From Enterobacter sp. JUb54 (GTDB lineage Bacteria > Pseudomonadota > Gammaproteobacteria > Enterobacterales > Enterobacteriaceae), in NCBI RefSeq assembly GCF_014298075.1, contig NZ_CP060418.1:4712001-4776000 (forward strand): 64,000 nucleotides of DNA, in the 5' to 3' direction. A model generated the notes under the pieces. That model made no database searches. It was not told the DNA's origin and saw nothing but the letters and a program-made list of their open reading frames with translations. Every line of letters begins with the position of its first letter. The first letter of the stretch is position 1. Of this stretch, positions 51,985-59,728 are shown piece after piece. Position numbers and translations under genes: made by a program.

Positions 51985-53166
51985 ATGCACGATAGGCGAC
52001 TCGCCGTCCGCGCGGGTGAACTCAAGCCCTCCGCCGTTCGCGAACTTCTCAAGCACAGTAAGCTCCCCGGCGTTATCTCGCTGGGCGGCGGCATTCCGGC
52101 TCCGGAACTTTTTGATACCGAAGGTCTGAATCTGGCGGTGCAGCAGGTGATGAGCGGGCGCTTCAACGATGCATTCCAGTATGGGCTGACCGAAGGCTAC
52201 CCGCCGCTGCGTCAGGCCGTGAGCGAACTGTGCCAGGCGCGCGGTGTTGCCTGCCAGGCCAGCCACGTCTATATCACCTCCGGTTCGCAGCAATCGCTGG
52301 ATATCGTGGCCCGCACGCTGCTCGATCCGGGCGATGCGATCGTGGTGGAGCGTCCGACCTATCTGGCGGCGTTGCAGGTATTCCAGCTGGCGCAGGCCAA
52401 TATTCTCAGCGTGGATACCGACGATAACGGGATGCTGGTTGAGCAACTGGCCGATCTGCTGGCCACCACGCAGGTGAAAGCGGTCTATCTGGTGCCGACC
52501 TTCGGTAACCCAGGGGGAAAAACCCTGAGCGACGATCGCCGCCGCCGTCTGGTTGAGCTGGCGAAGCAGCACGATTTTGTCATCATCGAAGATGACCCCT
52601 ACGGTGAAATCAGCTTTACCGATGAAGTCCGCCGTCCGCTGTATCAGCACGCGGTGGAACTGGGCTGTGAAGATCAGGTGGTCTACACCTCGACGTTCTC
52701 CAAAATCCTCGCGCCGGGGATGCGTATCGGCTGGATCGTCATGCCGGACTGGCTGGCGCACCAGACGGTGATCGTCAAGCAGGCGGCGGATCTGCATACC
52801 AATATGCTGTCGCAGGTGATCACCGCGGAATACCTGGCAATGAACCGGCTGGATAGCCAGATCGCGCTGATCCGTGAAGATTATCGTAAGAAGTGTGTGG
52901 CGCTGGCGGATGCGCTGGAATCGCGCCTCGGAGAGCACATCGAGTTCAGCCGACCGCAAGGCGGTATGTTCCTGTGGGCCCGTTTCCGTTATCCGTTTGA
53001 TACCATGGCATGGTTGCAGAAAACGCTGGAAAACGGCGTGGTGTACGTCCCGGGCGAAGCGTTCTATCACGACAATCCGGACACCCGCACGCTGCGTCTG
53101 TCTTATTCTACGGTGTCGGAAGAAGGGCTGATGACCGCCGTCGAACGTCTGGCGAAGTCGCTGTAG
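51985..53166 (+). CDS. Class I/II PLP-dependent aminotransferase (2-aminoadipate transaminase-like)
   Basis: 393 residues of fold-type I aminotransferase. Characteristic stretches are ISLGGGIPAPELFD near residue 30, YGLTEGYPPLRQAV near 70, the PLP-Lys240 in STFSKILAPGMRIGW, and the substrate Arg in RLSYST near the end. It is like the catalytic half of MocR proteins and the LysN group but has no DNA-binding domain. Substrate not assignable. It follows gss by 116 bp; a terminator follows at 53181-53209. Confidence 0.82.
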   Translation: MHDRRLAVRAGELKPSAVRELLKHSKLPGVISLGGGIPAPELFDTEGLNLAVQQVMSGRFNDAFQYGLTEGYPPLRQAVSELCQARGVACQASHVYITSGSQQSLDIVARTLLDPGDAIVVERPTYLAALQVFQLAQANILSVDTDDNGMLVEQLADLLATTQVKAVYLVPTFGNPGGKTLSDDRRRRLVELAKQHDFVIIEDDPYGEISFTDEVRRPLYQHAVELGCEDQVVYTSTFSKILAPGMRIGWIVMPDWLAHQTVIVKQAADLHTNMLSQVITAEYLAMNRLDSQIALIREDYRKKCVALADALESRLGEHIEFSRPQGGMFLWARFRYPFDTMAWLQKTLENGVVYVPGEAFYHDNPDTRTLRLSYSTVSEEGLMTAVERLAKSL

Positions 53167-53180
53167 GTCTGAATCATTAA

Positions 53181-53209
53181 CTCCGCGCCGCCGGGCGGCG
53201 CAGAGTTTT
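53181..53209 (+). terminator. Rho-independent terminator after the aminotransferase gene
   Basis: The stem CTC-GCGCCG/CGGCGC-GAG (one mismatch), loop CCGGG, is followed by TTTT. Confidence 0.75.
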
Positions 53210-53217
53210 AATATGGT

Positions 53218-53307
53218 TTAATCGCTTTCGGCAATACGATCATCAAGCCAAATCAGCATTAATGAAGAGAGAAAGGCCACGGCAAGCGTGCCAATAAAGA
53301 GCCACAT
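53218..53307 (-). CDS. 29-residue single-span membrane peptide
   Basis: Start ATG 53307 has GAGGGA about 8 nt upstream. Residues 2-21 are a continuous hydrophobic helix (WLFIGTLAVAFLSSLMLIWL) and the tail is acidic (DDRIAESD). Length and layout are those of enterobacterial small membrane proteins. It lies 25 nt downstream of the 62-residue gene on the same strand, suggesting a two-gene transcript. I do not recognise a family. Support is the ribosome-binding site, the clean hydrophobic profile and the position; conservation is unchecked. Confidence 0.55.
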   Translation of the reverse strand: MWLFIGTLAVAFLSSLMLIWLDDRIAESD

Positions 53308-53332
53308 AAAAGAATCCCTCAGAGGTGTTTTA

Positions 53333-53521
53333 TTATTTTTCTGCTGTTACCGGTGAGTGGTGGTTGGTGTTGCGCATGGTCACTTTGGTCGTATTCTGGG
53401 ACGTCGCGAGGGTGAAGAAATCATCAGCATCAATATCAAAATTCAGAACAATTTCCCGGTAATTCCCGCAGTGAATTAATTCCTTTGCTTCTTGCATACT
53501 ACTGGCTGTTATTGTCGGCAT
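53333..53521 (-). CDS. 62-residue protein of unknown function
   Basis: Short acidic soluble protein beginning MPTITASSMQEAKELIHCGNY, with an alternating beta-like EIVLNFDIDADDFF segment and a His-rich, likely flexible C-terminus. One Cys (residue 18). A purine-rich GAGATAAG site precedes the ATG. No family recognised. It precedes the 29-residue membrane peptide and follows the phosphatase-autotransporter gene at 170 bp on the same strand, with a weak AT-rich hairpin in the gap. Confidence 0.6.
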   Translation of the reverse strand: MPTITASSMQEAKELIHCGNYREIVLNFDIDADDFFTLATSQNTTKVTMRNTNHHSPVTAEK

Positions 53522-53691
53522 CGTCTTATCTCGTATGAAAACTGGTTAGCAAAGTAAGAGCTTGTGCATATCAGATCAACTCTTTTTTGATAGCGGTGAG
53601 AAATAGACTATTTCCTTATTATTACAAAGGAAAATAGCCGGCGAGAGAAATGAACGGGGCAAAACGTCATTTAACGCTCTGCCCCGGTGCG

Positions 53692-55611
53692 TTAAAAGGC
53701 GTAAGCCACGCTGAGGTTTCCGCTGTAGCCGTGGCTGTCTCCGCCGCTGGCGATTTCCGCCTGGCCGCCAAGATTCAGGCTCAGCGCCCCGCGGGTGAGG
53801 CCAATATTGGCCCCGGCGTTAACGATATCGCGGCTATCATAGGCAGAATGCTGCCACACCTCATAACGATAGACCTGGCCACCGGTGCTGACCGACGGGC
53901 CGCTGAAGAAGTGCTCGTAGCCGATATTTACCGCCGGCGAGAGCGTCCAGCTGCCGAGGCTGTGCGGGTTAAAGGCGAGATTCACCCCGGCCAGCCCGCT
54001 GCTGCTGTTTTCACTCACGCTATCGACGTCCAGCGCCAGCTCGCTGCCGCTTTCGTGGAAGGCATCCATGCGCAGATGGGTGAGCCGGGTGCCGATGGAG
54101 GATTCCACGCTGACCGCCTCAAACGCGCTGACGTAACCCAGGCGCAGCGTACCGCCCACCACCTGACCGTGGGTATCGCCGGAGGCGGTGCCTAACCCGC
54201 CATTCAGCCGACGGGTGCTGCTGTAATCGACCCAGCCAGCGTTAAGGTCAGCGGCGGCAAAAGGACCATGGGCGAGATCCTCGAAGGCGTAACGCGTACC
54301 GATCCCTACCAGCGTGGTGTTGGCGTCGGCTTCCGCGTTGGCGCTGCTCAGCGAGCCCCAGCTATAGCCTACGGTGCCGTAAGCGCTGAGCTGCGCGTTC
54401 ACCCGTTGGGTATAGCCCAGCAGCGTCCCGGTGGAGTGTTCGTTGCTGCTGGCGGCACGGGAAGAACCATCGGTCCCCAGATAGCCGTTCAGCGCGGTCA
54501 GCCAGAGCTTACCTTCGCCGTCCCGTAGCTGACGGCTGTCGGTATTCGGCGCCAGCGCCTTGTCCAGTCGCGAACCGCTGCGCAGCAGATAGCTGGCGGT
54601 ATCGGCATAAATCTGCCCGCCAACCTGCGATTCCACGCCCCCGAGCGTCCCGGCATCGATCGCCGATTGCAGGTAGTTGTTGTAAGCCGTGTAGTGGCCG
54701 GACAGCTCGCTATTTTGTAGCGCATTCAGCAGCGCTGCGCCCTGGGCGGCGTTGCCGCGTAGCGCGCTCTGACCCGGCAGCTGCGCATAGTGAACCATTT
54801 TGCCGCGCAGCACGTAGATAGTCTCCTGTGACAGCCCCAGCCCTTCCTTGAGGTAATTATCTACCGTGCCGTATTGCGAGGTGATCTCATCGAGACCGGC
54901 CTGCAGATAGCTGGCATCGACGCCAAGCAGCGGCTCGTAGATCGCCGCCATCGCCGGTGGCATCGCCGCGAGAGTCGCCGCAATCCGCTGGCGGGTATAG
55001 TCATTGGTCGCGAGGTAGTTTTCCATGATGGTGGCGCTATCGACGCCGGCAATGCTCAGCAGCATCGCCGCGGTCCAGCCGGTCCGGTCTTTGCCGGCGG
55101 TGCAGTGAAACAGGGCGGCGCCATCGGCGCTGGCTAAATCGTTAAACAGGGTCGTGAACTGCGCGCGCATTCCCGCATCGCTGACGAACGAGACGTTAGC
55201 CTGCTGCATCATGGCTTTCGCGGCGGCAGCGCTGGTGACGGACACGCTGGTGATGTTGCTGCCGGAGGTGCCGCTCCCGATGATGTCGATGTTGGTATAG
55301 GTGGCGCCGTCCGGCAGCACGTCCGGGGCGCTGGCGATTTCGCTGGGGGTACGTAAGTCATAAACGTCACTGATCCCCAGTGAACTGAGCGTCGCCTGGT
55401 CCGCGGCAGAGAGCGTCAGCGCGTTGGCGCGATAAAACACTCCGGTGCGCATGGTGCCATCGTGGCTGGTGGTATAAACCGAGGTCGTCCCCGCGATATC
55501 GCGGAAATTATCAATGCTGGAGAGTATTGGGGTATTAATCGGCGTAGCGTAGAGCGCACCTGAAAGGGTGCTGGCGACCAGAGACAAAGAAAAAGGAATA
55601 TAGCGATTCAC
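53692..55611 (-). CDS. Tyrosine phosphatase-autotransporter fusion
   Basis: 639 residues. A signal peptide (1-22, ending YA) is followed by a tyrosine/dual-specificity phosphatase domain of the Y_phosphatase3 type: NFRDIAG near residue 35, VYDLRTPSE near 84 and the catalytic P-loop HCTAGKDRTG with Cys170 and Arg176 (CX5R). After a helical linker (about 250-350) comes a C-terminal autotransporter barrel (about 360-639) with alternating beta strands and a final Phe. The layout predicts a phosphatase exported across or displayed on the outer membrane. Substrate is unknown. AT-rich flanks hint at an accessory gene. Confidence 0.85.
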   Translation of the reverse strand: MNRYIPFSLSLVASTLSGALYATPINTPILSSIDNFRDIAGTTSVYTTSHDGTMRTGVFYRANALTLSAADQATLSSLGISDVYDLRTPSEIASAPDVLPDGATYTNIDIIGSGTSGSNITSVSVTSAAAAKAMMQQANVSFVSDAGMRAQFTTLFNDLASADGAALFHCTAGKDRTGWTAAMLLSIAGVDSATIMENYLATNDYTRQRIAATLAAMPPAMAAIYEPLLGVDASYLQAGLDEITSQYGTVDNYLKEGLGLSQETIYVLRGKMVHYAQLPGQSALRGNAAQGAALLNALQNSELSGHYTAYNNYLQSAIDAGTLGGVESQVGGQIYADTASYLLRSGSRLDKALAPNTDSRQLRDGEGKLWLTALNGYLGTDGSSRAASSNEHSTGTLLGYTQRVNAQLSAYGTVGYSWGSLSSANAEADANTTLVGIGTRYAFEDLAHGPFAAADLNAGWVDYSSTRRLNGGLGTASGDTHGQVVGGTLRLGYVSAFEAVSVESSIGTRLTHLRMDAFHESGSELALDVDSVSENSSSGLAGVNLAFNPHSLGSWTLSPAVNIGYEHFFSGPSVSTGGQVYRYEVWQHSAYDSRDIVNAGANIGLTRGALSLNLGGQAEIASGGDSHGYSGNLSVAYAF

Positions 55612-55926
55612 AATGAGCCTCAGTTATATATGGGGTGAAACTGACTTTTTGTTGAGGCCTGGAAATATAGGTGTGAATTGTTGCAGAATTATTTCTGCCT
55701 GAGATTTTATGATTCGCAACAACCCGTTATGTGAAATGTTCGGGGGATTAAAAAACAAAATAGTGAGCTATTTTTTAATTTATCGCTATTTTTAACGGGG
55801 GTCCCGGCGGTGGAAAAGCAGAATGTTGTTTTATCCAATCGTTAGCCAGCTAATCCTTCGTTGTTGCGGTAATTGCGGGGGAATAGTGGGGGAGTGGTGG
55901 AGGCCGTCGTGGCCTCCACCGCAGGA
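55612..55926. other. AT-rich intergenic stretch upstream of the phosphatase gene (315 bp)
   Basis: It contains an AT-rich inverted repeat near 55748-55785 (ATTAAAAAA/TTTTTTAAT with an inner AAAATAG/CTATTTT) and a GC-rich hairpin GGTGGAGGCC/GGCCTCCACC at about 55896-55920 just past the next gene's stop. The promoter of the phosphatase gene should lie here. No coding sequence is supported. Confidence 0.5.
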
Positions 55927-56727
55927 TCACAGCTGATATTGCCAGCCGAGCAGGATGCGCTTGTCCGCCTCATCCAGATAGGTATTGTTATCCTGAACAT
56001 AGGTCATCACTTTGACCGAGTTATGTTCCGTCAGGTTATAGCCAAGGCCGATACCGGCAAAGTAGCCTTTGTAGTTGTCGCCGGCATCGTTCTTCGAACC
56101 GTAGGATCCCGCCAGAAAACCCAGCAGGCGCAGATTTTCGCTAAGTGGCTTCAGCGCGAATGCCCCCAGATAGCCGCTACTGCCGGTCACATTGGTGGAC
56201 TCAAAACCGTTAGCTGGCGATGGCATACCGTCAAAACCCGGCTGTGAACAGGCCTTGTGTTTATCGGTATTACACGCCATGTGGTCGCCATCGTTATAGG
56301 TATATCCCGCCATCGGGAAGATCTGGAAGCCGGCCGGCTCGATACCAAAGAAACTCAGAGGGATAAAGGTGCCGACGGAATAGTTGGTTTGCGATGAATC
56401 ATCGGGAAACTCATTTTTACCAAAGTTGAAATTCAAAATCCCAATCGGAAATAACCATGAGCCACCGACGCGCCACTCTGAAGCATCGCTATTGACCCGG
56501 ACGTTCAGTTTCTTGACCTGATCGAAGGCCAGAGAGCCTGAGAATGAGACGTTGCTGTCGTTCATCTCATAGTTATCGGACCAGGAGACCCCGACTTTGG
56601 TGGTGACTTTGGTCGGATCGTCCGCTGATTTTTCAGCGTTGGTTTTAACTTCTCCCGCCTTAGCGAAAGGAACACCGGAAAACAGCCCGATGCACAGGGT
56701 AAAAAGGGGGAGGTATTTCATTTGCAT
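55927..56727 (-). CDS. Putative outer-membrane beta-barrel protein, family not recognised
   Basis: 266 residues with a signal peptide (MKYLPLFTLCIGLFSGVPFAKA, from Met3). The rest shows alternating hydrophobic/polar strands with aromatic residues (VSFSGSLAFDQV, WRVGGSWLFPIGILNFNFG, YFAGIGLGYNLTEHNSVKVMTYV) and ends in LLGWQYQL, as expected for an outer-membrane barrel. One Cys pair (near 155 and 163) sits in a loop. Start 56727 or Met3 at 56721 are both possible. It lies between the phosphatase-autotransporter and the EmrAB-like pump on the same strand. Confidence 0.65.
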   Translation of the reverse strand: MQMKYLPLFTLCIGLFSGVPFAKAGEVKTNAEKSADDPTKVTTKVGVSWSDNYEMNDSNVSFSGSLAFDQVKKLNVRVNSDASEWRVGGSWLFPIGILNFNFGKNEFPDDSSQTNYSVGTFIPLSFFGIEPAGFQIFPMAGYTYNDGDHMACNTDKHKACSQPGFDGMPSPANGFESTNVTGSSGYLGAFALKPLSENLRLLGFLAGSYGSKNDAGDNYKGYFAGIGLGYNLTEHNSVKVMTYVQDNNTYLDEADKRILLGWQYQL

Positions 56728-56854
56728 TACTAATATCCAGAGTGAAGATCAACACGTCTTAATTAAACGACAACCAATAACTGTACAGGTCGTAGCGTAT
56801 TTTAAGGCATGGATTTACATTTAATTTTGAATTTTACCGGTGGTATTAAATATA

Positions 56855-58387
56855 TTAGTTGTTCTTAACAACAGATGGCCGAGAAAATAAAAACACCAGC
56901 GGTAACAACAGAAAACACAAGAACATCATCAGGCGGAAATCCTGATAGTAAGCCAGCACCGTCGCCTGACGCGTCACTTCGCCGTTGATGGCCAGCAGCC
57001 CCGGCAGATGATGAATGTTGTACGCGCCGGACTGCATATCATGCTGCAACGCCTTATTGAACGGGTTAATAAAGCCGGAGAAGGTCATGTGGTTACGCTG
57101 GACCTGCTGCGCCAGGTAGGTGGTCACGACCGAAATCCCGATACTGCTGCCGATATTGCGGATCAGCGAATAGAGCGAGGTCCCTTCGGTACGATACTGC
57201 GCGGGCAGCGTCGAGAAGGTCAACGTGGAAAGCGGCACGAAGGTTAACCCCATCCCGATCCCCTGGACCACGCCGGAGCTGATAATATCCCACGGGCTCA
57301 TCCACATGGCGTAACGCGTCATCATCCACAGGGAAAACGCCATGATCACGATACCGACGCTAATCACGTAACGCATGTCGACCTTGCCCGCGATACGCCC
57401 GACCAGCATCATGCTTAGCATGGTGCCAAACCCGCGCGGGGTCATCAGCAACCCGACGTCAATCACCGGATAGCCCATCATGCCTTGCAGCAGCGGCGGC
57501 ATTAGCGCCATCGTTGCCAGCAGGATCGTCCCCACCACAAAGCTGAACAGCAGGCCGACGACAAAGTTCTTATCGTGGAAAATCCCCGGGTCGATAAACG
57601 GCTTTTTGATGGTGAAGATATGCACCACGAACAGATAGAGCGCCAGCGCGGCCAGTACCGCCTCGATAATAATTTCACCGCTGGAAAACCACTCTTTTGA
57701 CTCGCCGCGGTCGAGAAACAGCTGCAGGCTGCCGATGGCGACGCTGAGGAAAAAGAATCCCAGCAGGTCAAACTTCCGCGTACGGTCGACGGGGGTTTCG
57801 CTGACGAAGGTGCTAATGCCCAGCCAGGCCAGAACACCAAAAGGAATGTTGATATAAAACACCCAGCGCCAGCTGTAATACTCGGTTAACCAGCCGCCCA
57901 GCGCCGGGCCAAGAATCGGACCGACCATCACCCCCATGCCCCACATGGCCATGGCGGAACCATGTTTCTCCGGCGGCCAGCTGTCCAGCATCACCGATTG
58001 CGACAGCGGCACCAGACTGGCGCCAAATATCCCCTGCAATAAACGGAACAACACGATCTGGTTGAGCGTCTGCGCGGCACCGCACAGCATCGAGGCGATC
58101 GTAAAGCCAATCACCGCAATGACAAACAGACGCTTACGCCCGATACGCGCGGAGATAAACCCGGTCAACGGCATGGCGATGGCCGCCGCGACGATATACG
58201 AGGTCAGTACCCACGAAGTCTGGTCCTGGGTGGCCCCCATGGCGCCCTGCATATGGGGCAGGGCAACGTTGGCGATGGTGGTATCCAGCGCCTGCATAAT
58301 CGTCGCCAGCATCACCGAAAAGGTGATCAGCAGGCGACGGTCAACGGCGCTGTTTTTCGGCGGCGCAGCCGCAATCACATCAGACAC
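56855..58387 (-). CDS. EmrB-like DHA2-family multidrug exporter
   Basis: 510-residue MFS carrier with about 14 membrane segments. DHA2 motifs are visible: LDTTIANVALPHMQG in TM1, ISARIGRKRLF after TM2 and GMGVMVGPILGPALGGWL (antiporter motif C) near residue 155. The start is GTG 58387 with an AAGGGGG site. It follows its HlyD-type partner by 9 nt. By analogy with EmrAB the pair would use TolC (17769-19241) as outer channel. I do not assign emrB or kpnH because the paralogue cannot be settled from sequence alone. Confidence 0.85.
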   Translation of the reverse strand: MSDVIAAAPPKNSAVDRRLLITFSVMLATIMQALDTTIANVALPHMQGAMGATQDQTSWVLTSYIVAAAIAMPLTGFISARIGRKRLFVIAVIGFTIASMLCGAAQTLNQIVLFRLLQGIFGASLVPLSQSVMLDSWPPEKHGSAMAMWGMGVMVGPILGPALGGWLTEYYSWRWVFYINIPFGVLAWLGISTFVSETPVDRTRKFDLLGFFFLSVAIGSLQLFLDRGESKEWFSSGEIIIEAVLAALALYLFVVHIFTIKKPFIDPGIFHDKNFVVGLLFSFVVGTILLATMALMPPLLQGMMGYPVIDVGLLMTPRGFGTMLSMMLVGRIAGKVDMRYVISVGIVIMAFSLWMMTRYAMWMSPWDIISSGVVQGIGMGLTFVPLSTLTFSTLPAQYRTEGTSLYSLIRNIGSSIGISVVTTYLAQQVQRNHMTFSGFINPFNKALQHDMQSGAYNIHHLPGLLAINGEVTRQATVLAYYQDFRLMMFLCFLLLPLVFLFSRPSVVKNN

Positions 58388-58396
58388 GGTTCCCCC

Positions 58397-59413
58397 TTAC
58401 GACGCGCTGTTGACGTCAGATTGGGTATCGATTTTGATCGCCGCGCTCAGGCCAGCACGAAGCTGCGGCTGTTGGGCGTCAGTTTGCAGACGAATACGTA
58501 CCGGGACACGCTGGGTGACTTTGACCCAGTTGCCAGTGGCGTTTTCGGCCGGGATCACCGAGTATTCCGCGCCGGTCGCCGGGCTAATGCTGCTCACTTT
58601 GCCGTGCCAGGTCACCCCTGGGGCGTAATCGACATTAATTTCTGCCTGCTGGTTATTGCGGATATGCGCCAGATCTTTTTCCGTGAAATTCGCTTCGATA
58701 TATAAGTTCTTATCGGAGACTAATAACATGGTGGTGGTGCCGTTCTGCACATATTCGCCTTTCTGCAGCACTTTGGTAATGGTGCCGGAGGCCGGGGCAT
58801 ATTCCTGCACGTGCGACAGATTATTTTTGGCGGTATTTAACTCGGCCAGCGCCTTTTTATAACGCGGGTGTTGTTCAACCGGCATTGCAATATCGCCGCC
58901 AAAGCTATCCGCCACTTCCTGCAGCTGTTTTTTAAGCATGTTGACTTCCAGCGCCATCAGCAGCGTTTTTTGATGGGCGCCATCGAGATCCGAGGCGGAA
59001 ACATAGCCAGGCCCGTTCAGACGATGCAGACGGTCTTCCTCACGCTGGGCATACTGGTGCTGACTTTGCGACACCGCGATATTCGCCAGCTTGCTTTGGT
59101 ATTGCGATTTGATGGTGTTCAAATCGATAACGGTAGTATTCAGGTCGGACTCTGCCTGGGCGACAGCCAGCTGATAGGGCTTCGGATCGACGCTAAACAG
59201 CAGGTCGCCTTTATTAACGTGCTGGTTCTCTTTCACCGCGACATTTTCAACCCGGCCAGCGACTTCCGCGCTAATGCCGGTTTTATCCGCTTTGACGTAC
59301 GCATTATCGGTTTCGACGTAACGACCGTTGGCTAAATAATACCAGCCACCCGCGGCCAGCCCCAGAGCAGGCACAACCAGTAACAGCATGACACGCAGTT
59401 TTTTAATATTCAT
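58397..59413 (-). CDS. EmrA-like periplasmic adaptor (HlyD family)
   Basis: 338 residues: one N-terminal membrane anchor (8-26), a biotinyl-lipoyl-like half motif (VETDNAYVKADKTGISAEVAGRVENVAV near 33-60), a helical hairpin (about 90-190), the second half motif (VQEYAPASGTITKVLQKGEYV) and a beta-barrel end. It bridges the EmrB-like pump to an outer channel. It is shorter than E. coli EmrA (390 residues), with the deficit in the helical hairpin. It is the first gene of the pump operon. Confidence 0.85.
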   Translation of the reverse strand: MNIKKLRVMLLLVVPALGLAAGGWYYLANGRYVETDNAYVKADKTGISAEVAGRVENVAVKENQHVNKGDLLFSVDPKPYQLAVAQAESDLNTTVIDLNTIKSQYQSKLANIAVSQSQHQYAQREEDRLHRLNGPGYVSASDLDGAHQKTLLMALEVNMLKKQLQEVADSFGGDIAMPVEQHPRYKKALAELNTAKNNLSHVQEYAPASGTITKVLQKGEYVQNGTTTMLLVSDKNLYIEANFTEKDLAHIRNNQQAEINVDYAPGVTWHGKVSSISPATGAEYSVIPAENATGNWVKVTQRVPVRIRLQTDAQQPQLRAGLSAAIKIDTQSDVNSAS

Positions 59414-59728
59414 ATTGTCGATCTCTTCATTAAACAGGCTCTAAATATCCCGATAGTGAGCGACCCAGGATGCCCGGTATGTGAATGTTGATGGCACGCG
59501 ATGACATGCGATGTGAACCATCGGTGCCTTGCAGGGATAATTGATGAATGGCGAACGGCTACCGCAAGGTGTCGTTGATAACGGGTAATATAATTAGCAC
59601 GCTTATTATAAACTAAGCACCTCGTGCTATTAGCTGTTTAAAAATAAACGCCGGGCGCGGGGGAAATGACGCTGGAAATAGTGATGAGCCCGCGGTGAAG
59701 CGGGCTTGGGGAAAAGCAGCAGAGGGGG
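59414..59728. other. Control region upstream of the emrAB-like operon (315 bp)
   Basis: It holds TAGCACG and CGTGCTA arms (within 59591-59633) around a leftward TATAAT at 59605-59610, a third GCAC half-site (CTAAGCAC, 59613-59620), and a hairpin AGCCCGC/GCGGGCT at about 59689-59706 after the aminotransferase gene. The repeated half-sites look like a repressor operator overlapping the pump promoter. No coding sequence is supported. Confidence 0.45.

Noticed and set aside
56855-59413. Naming the pump KpnGH or EmrAB
   Set aside because: The adaptor is much shorter than EmrA and several EmrAB paralogues exist in Klebsiella; only a database comparison could assign the name.
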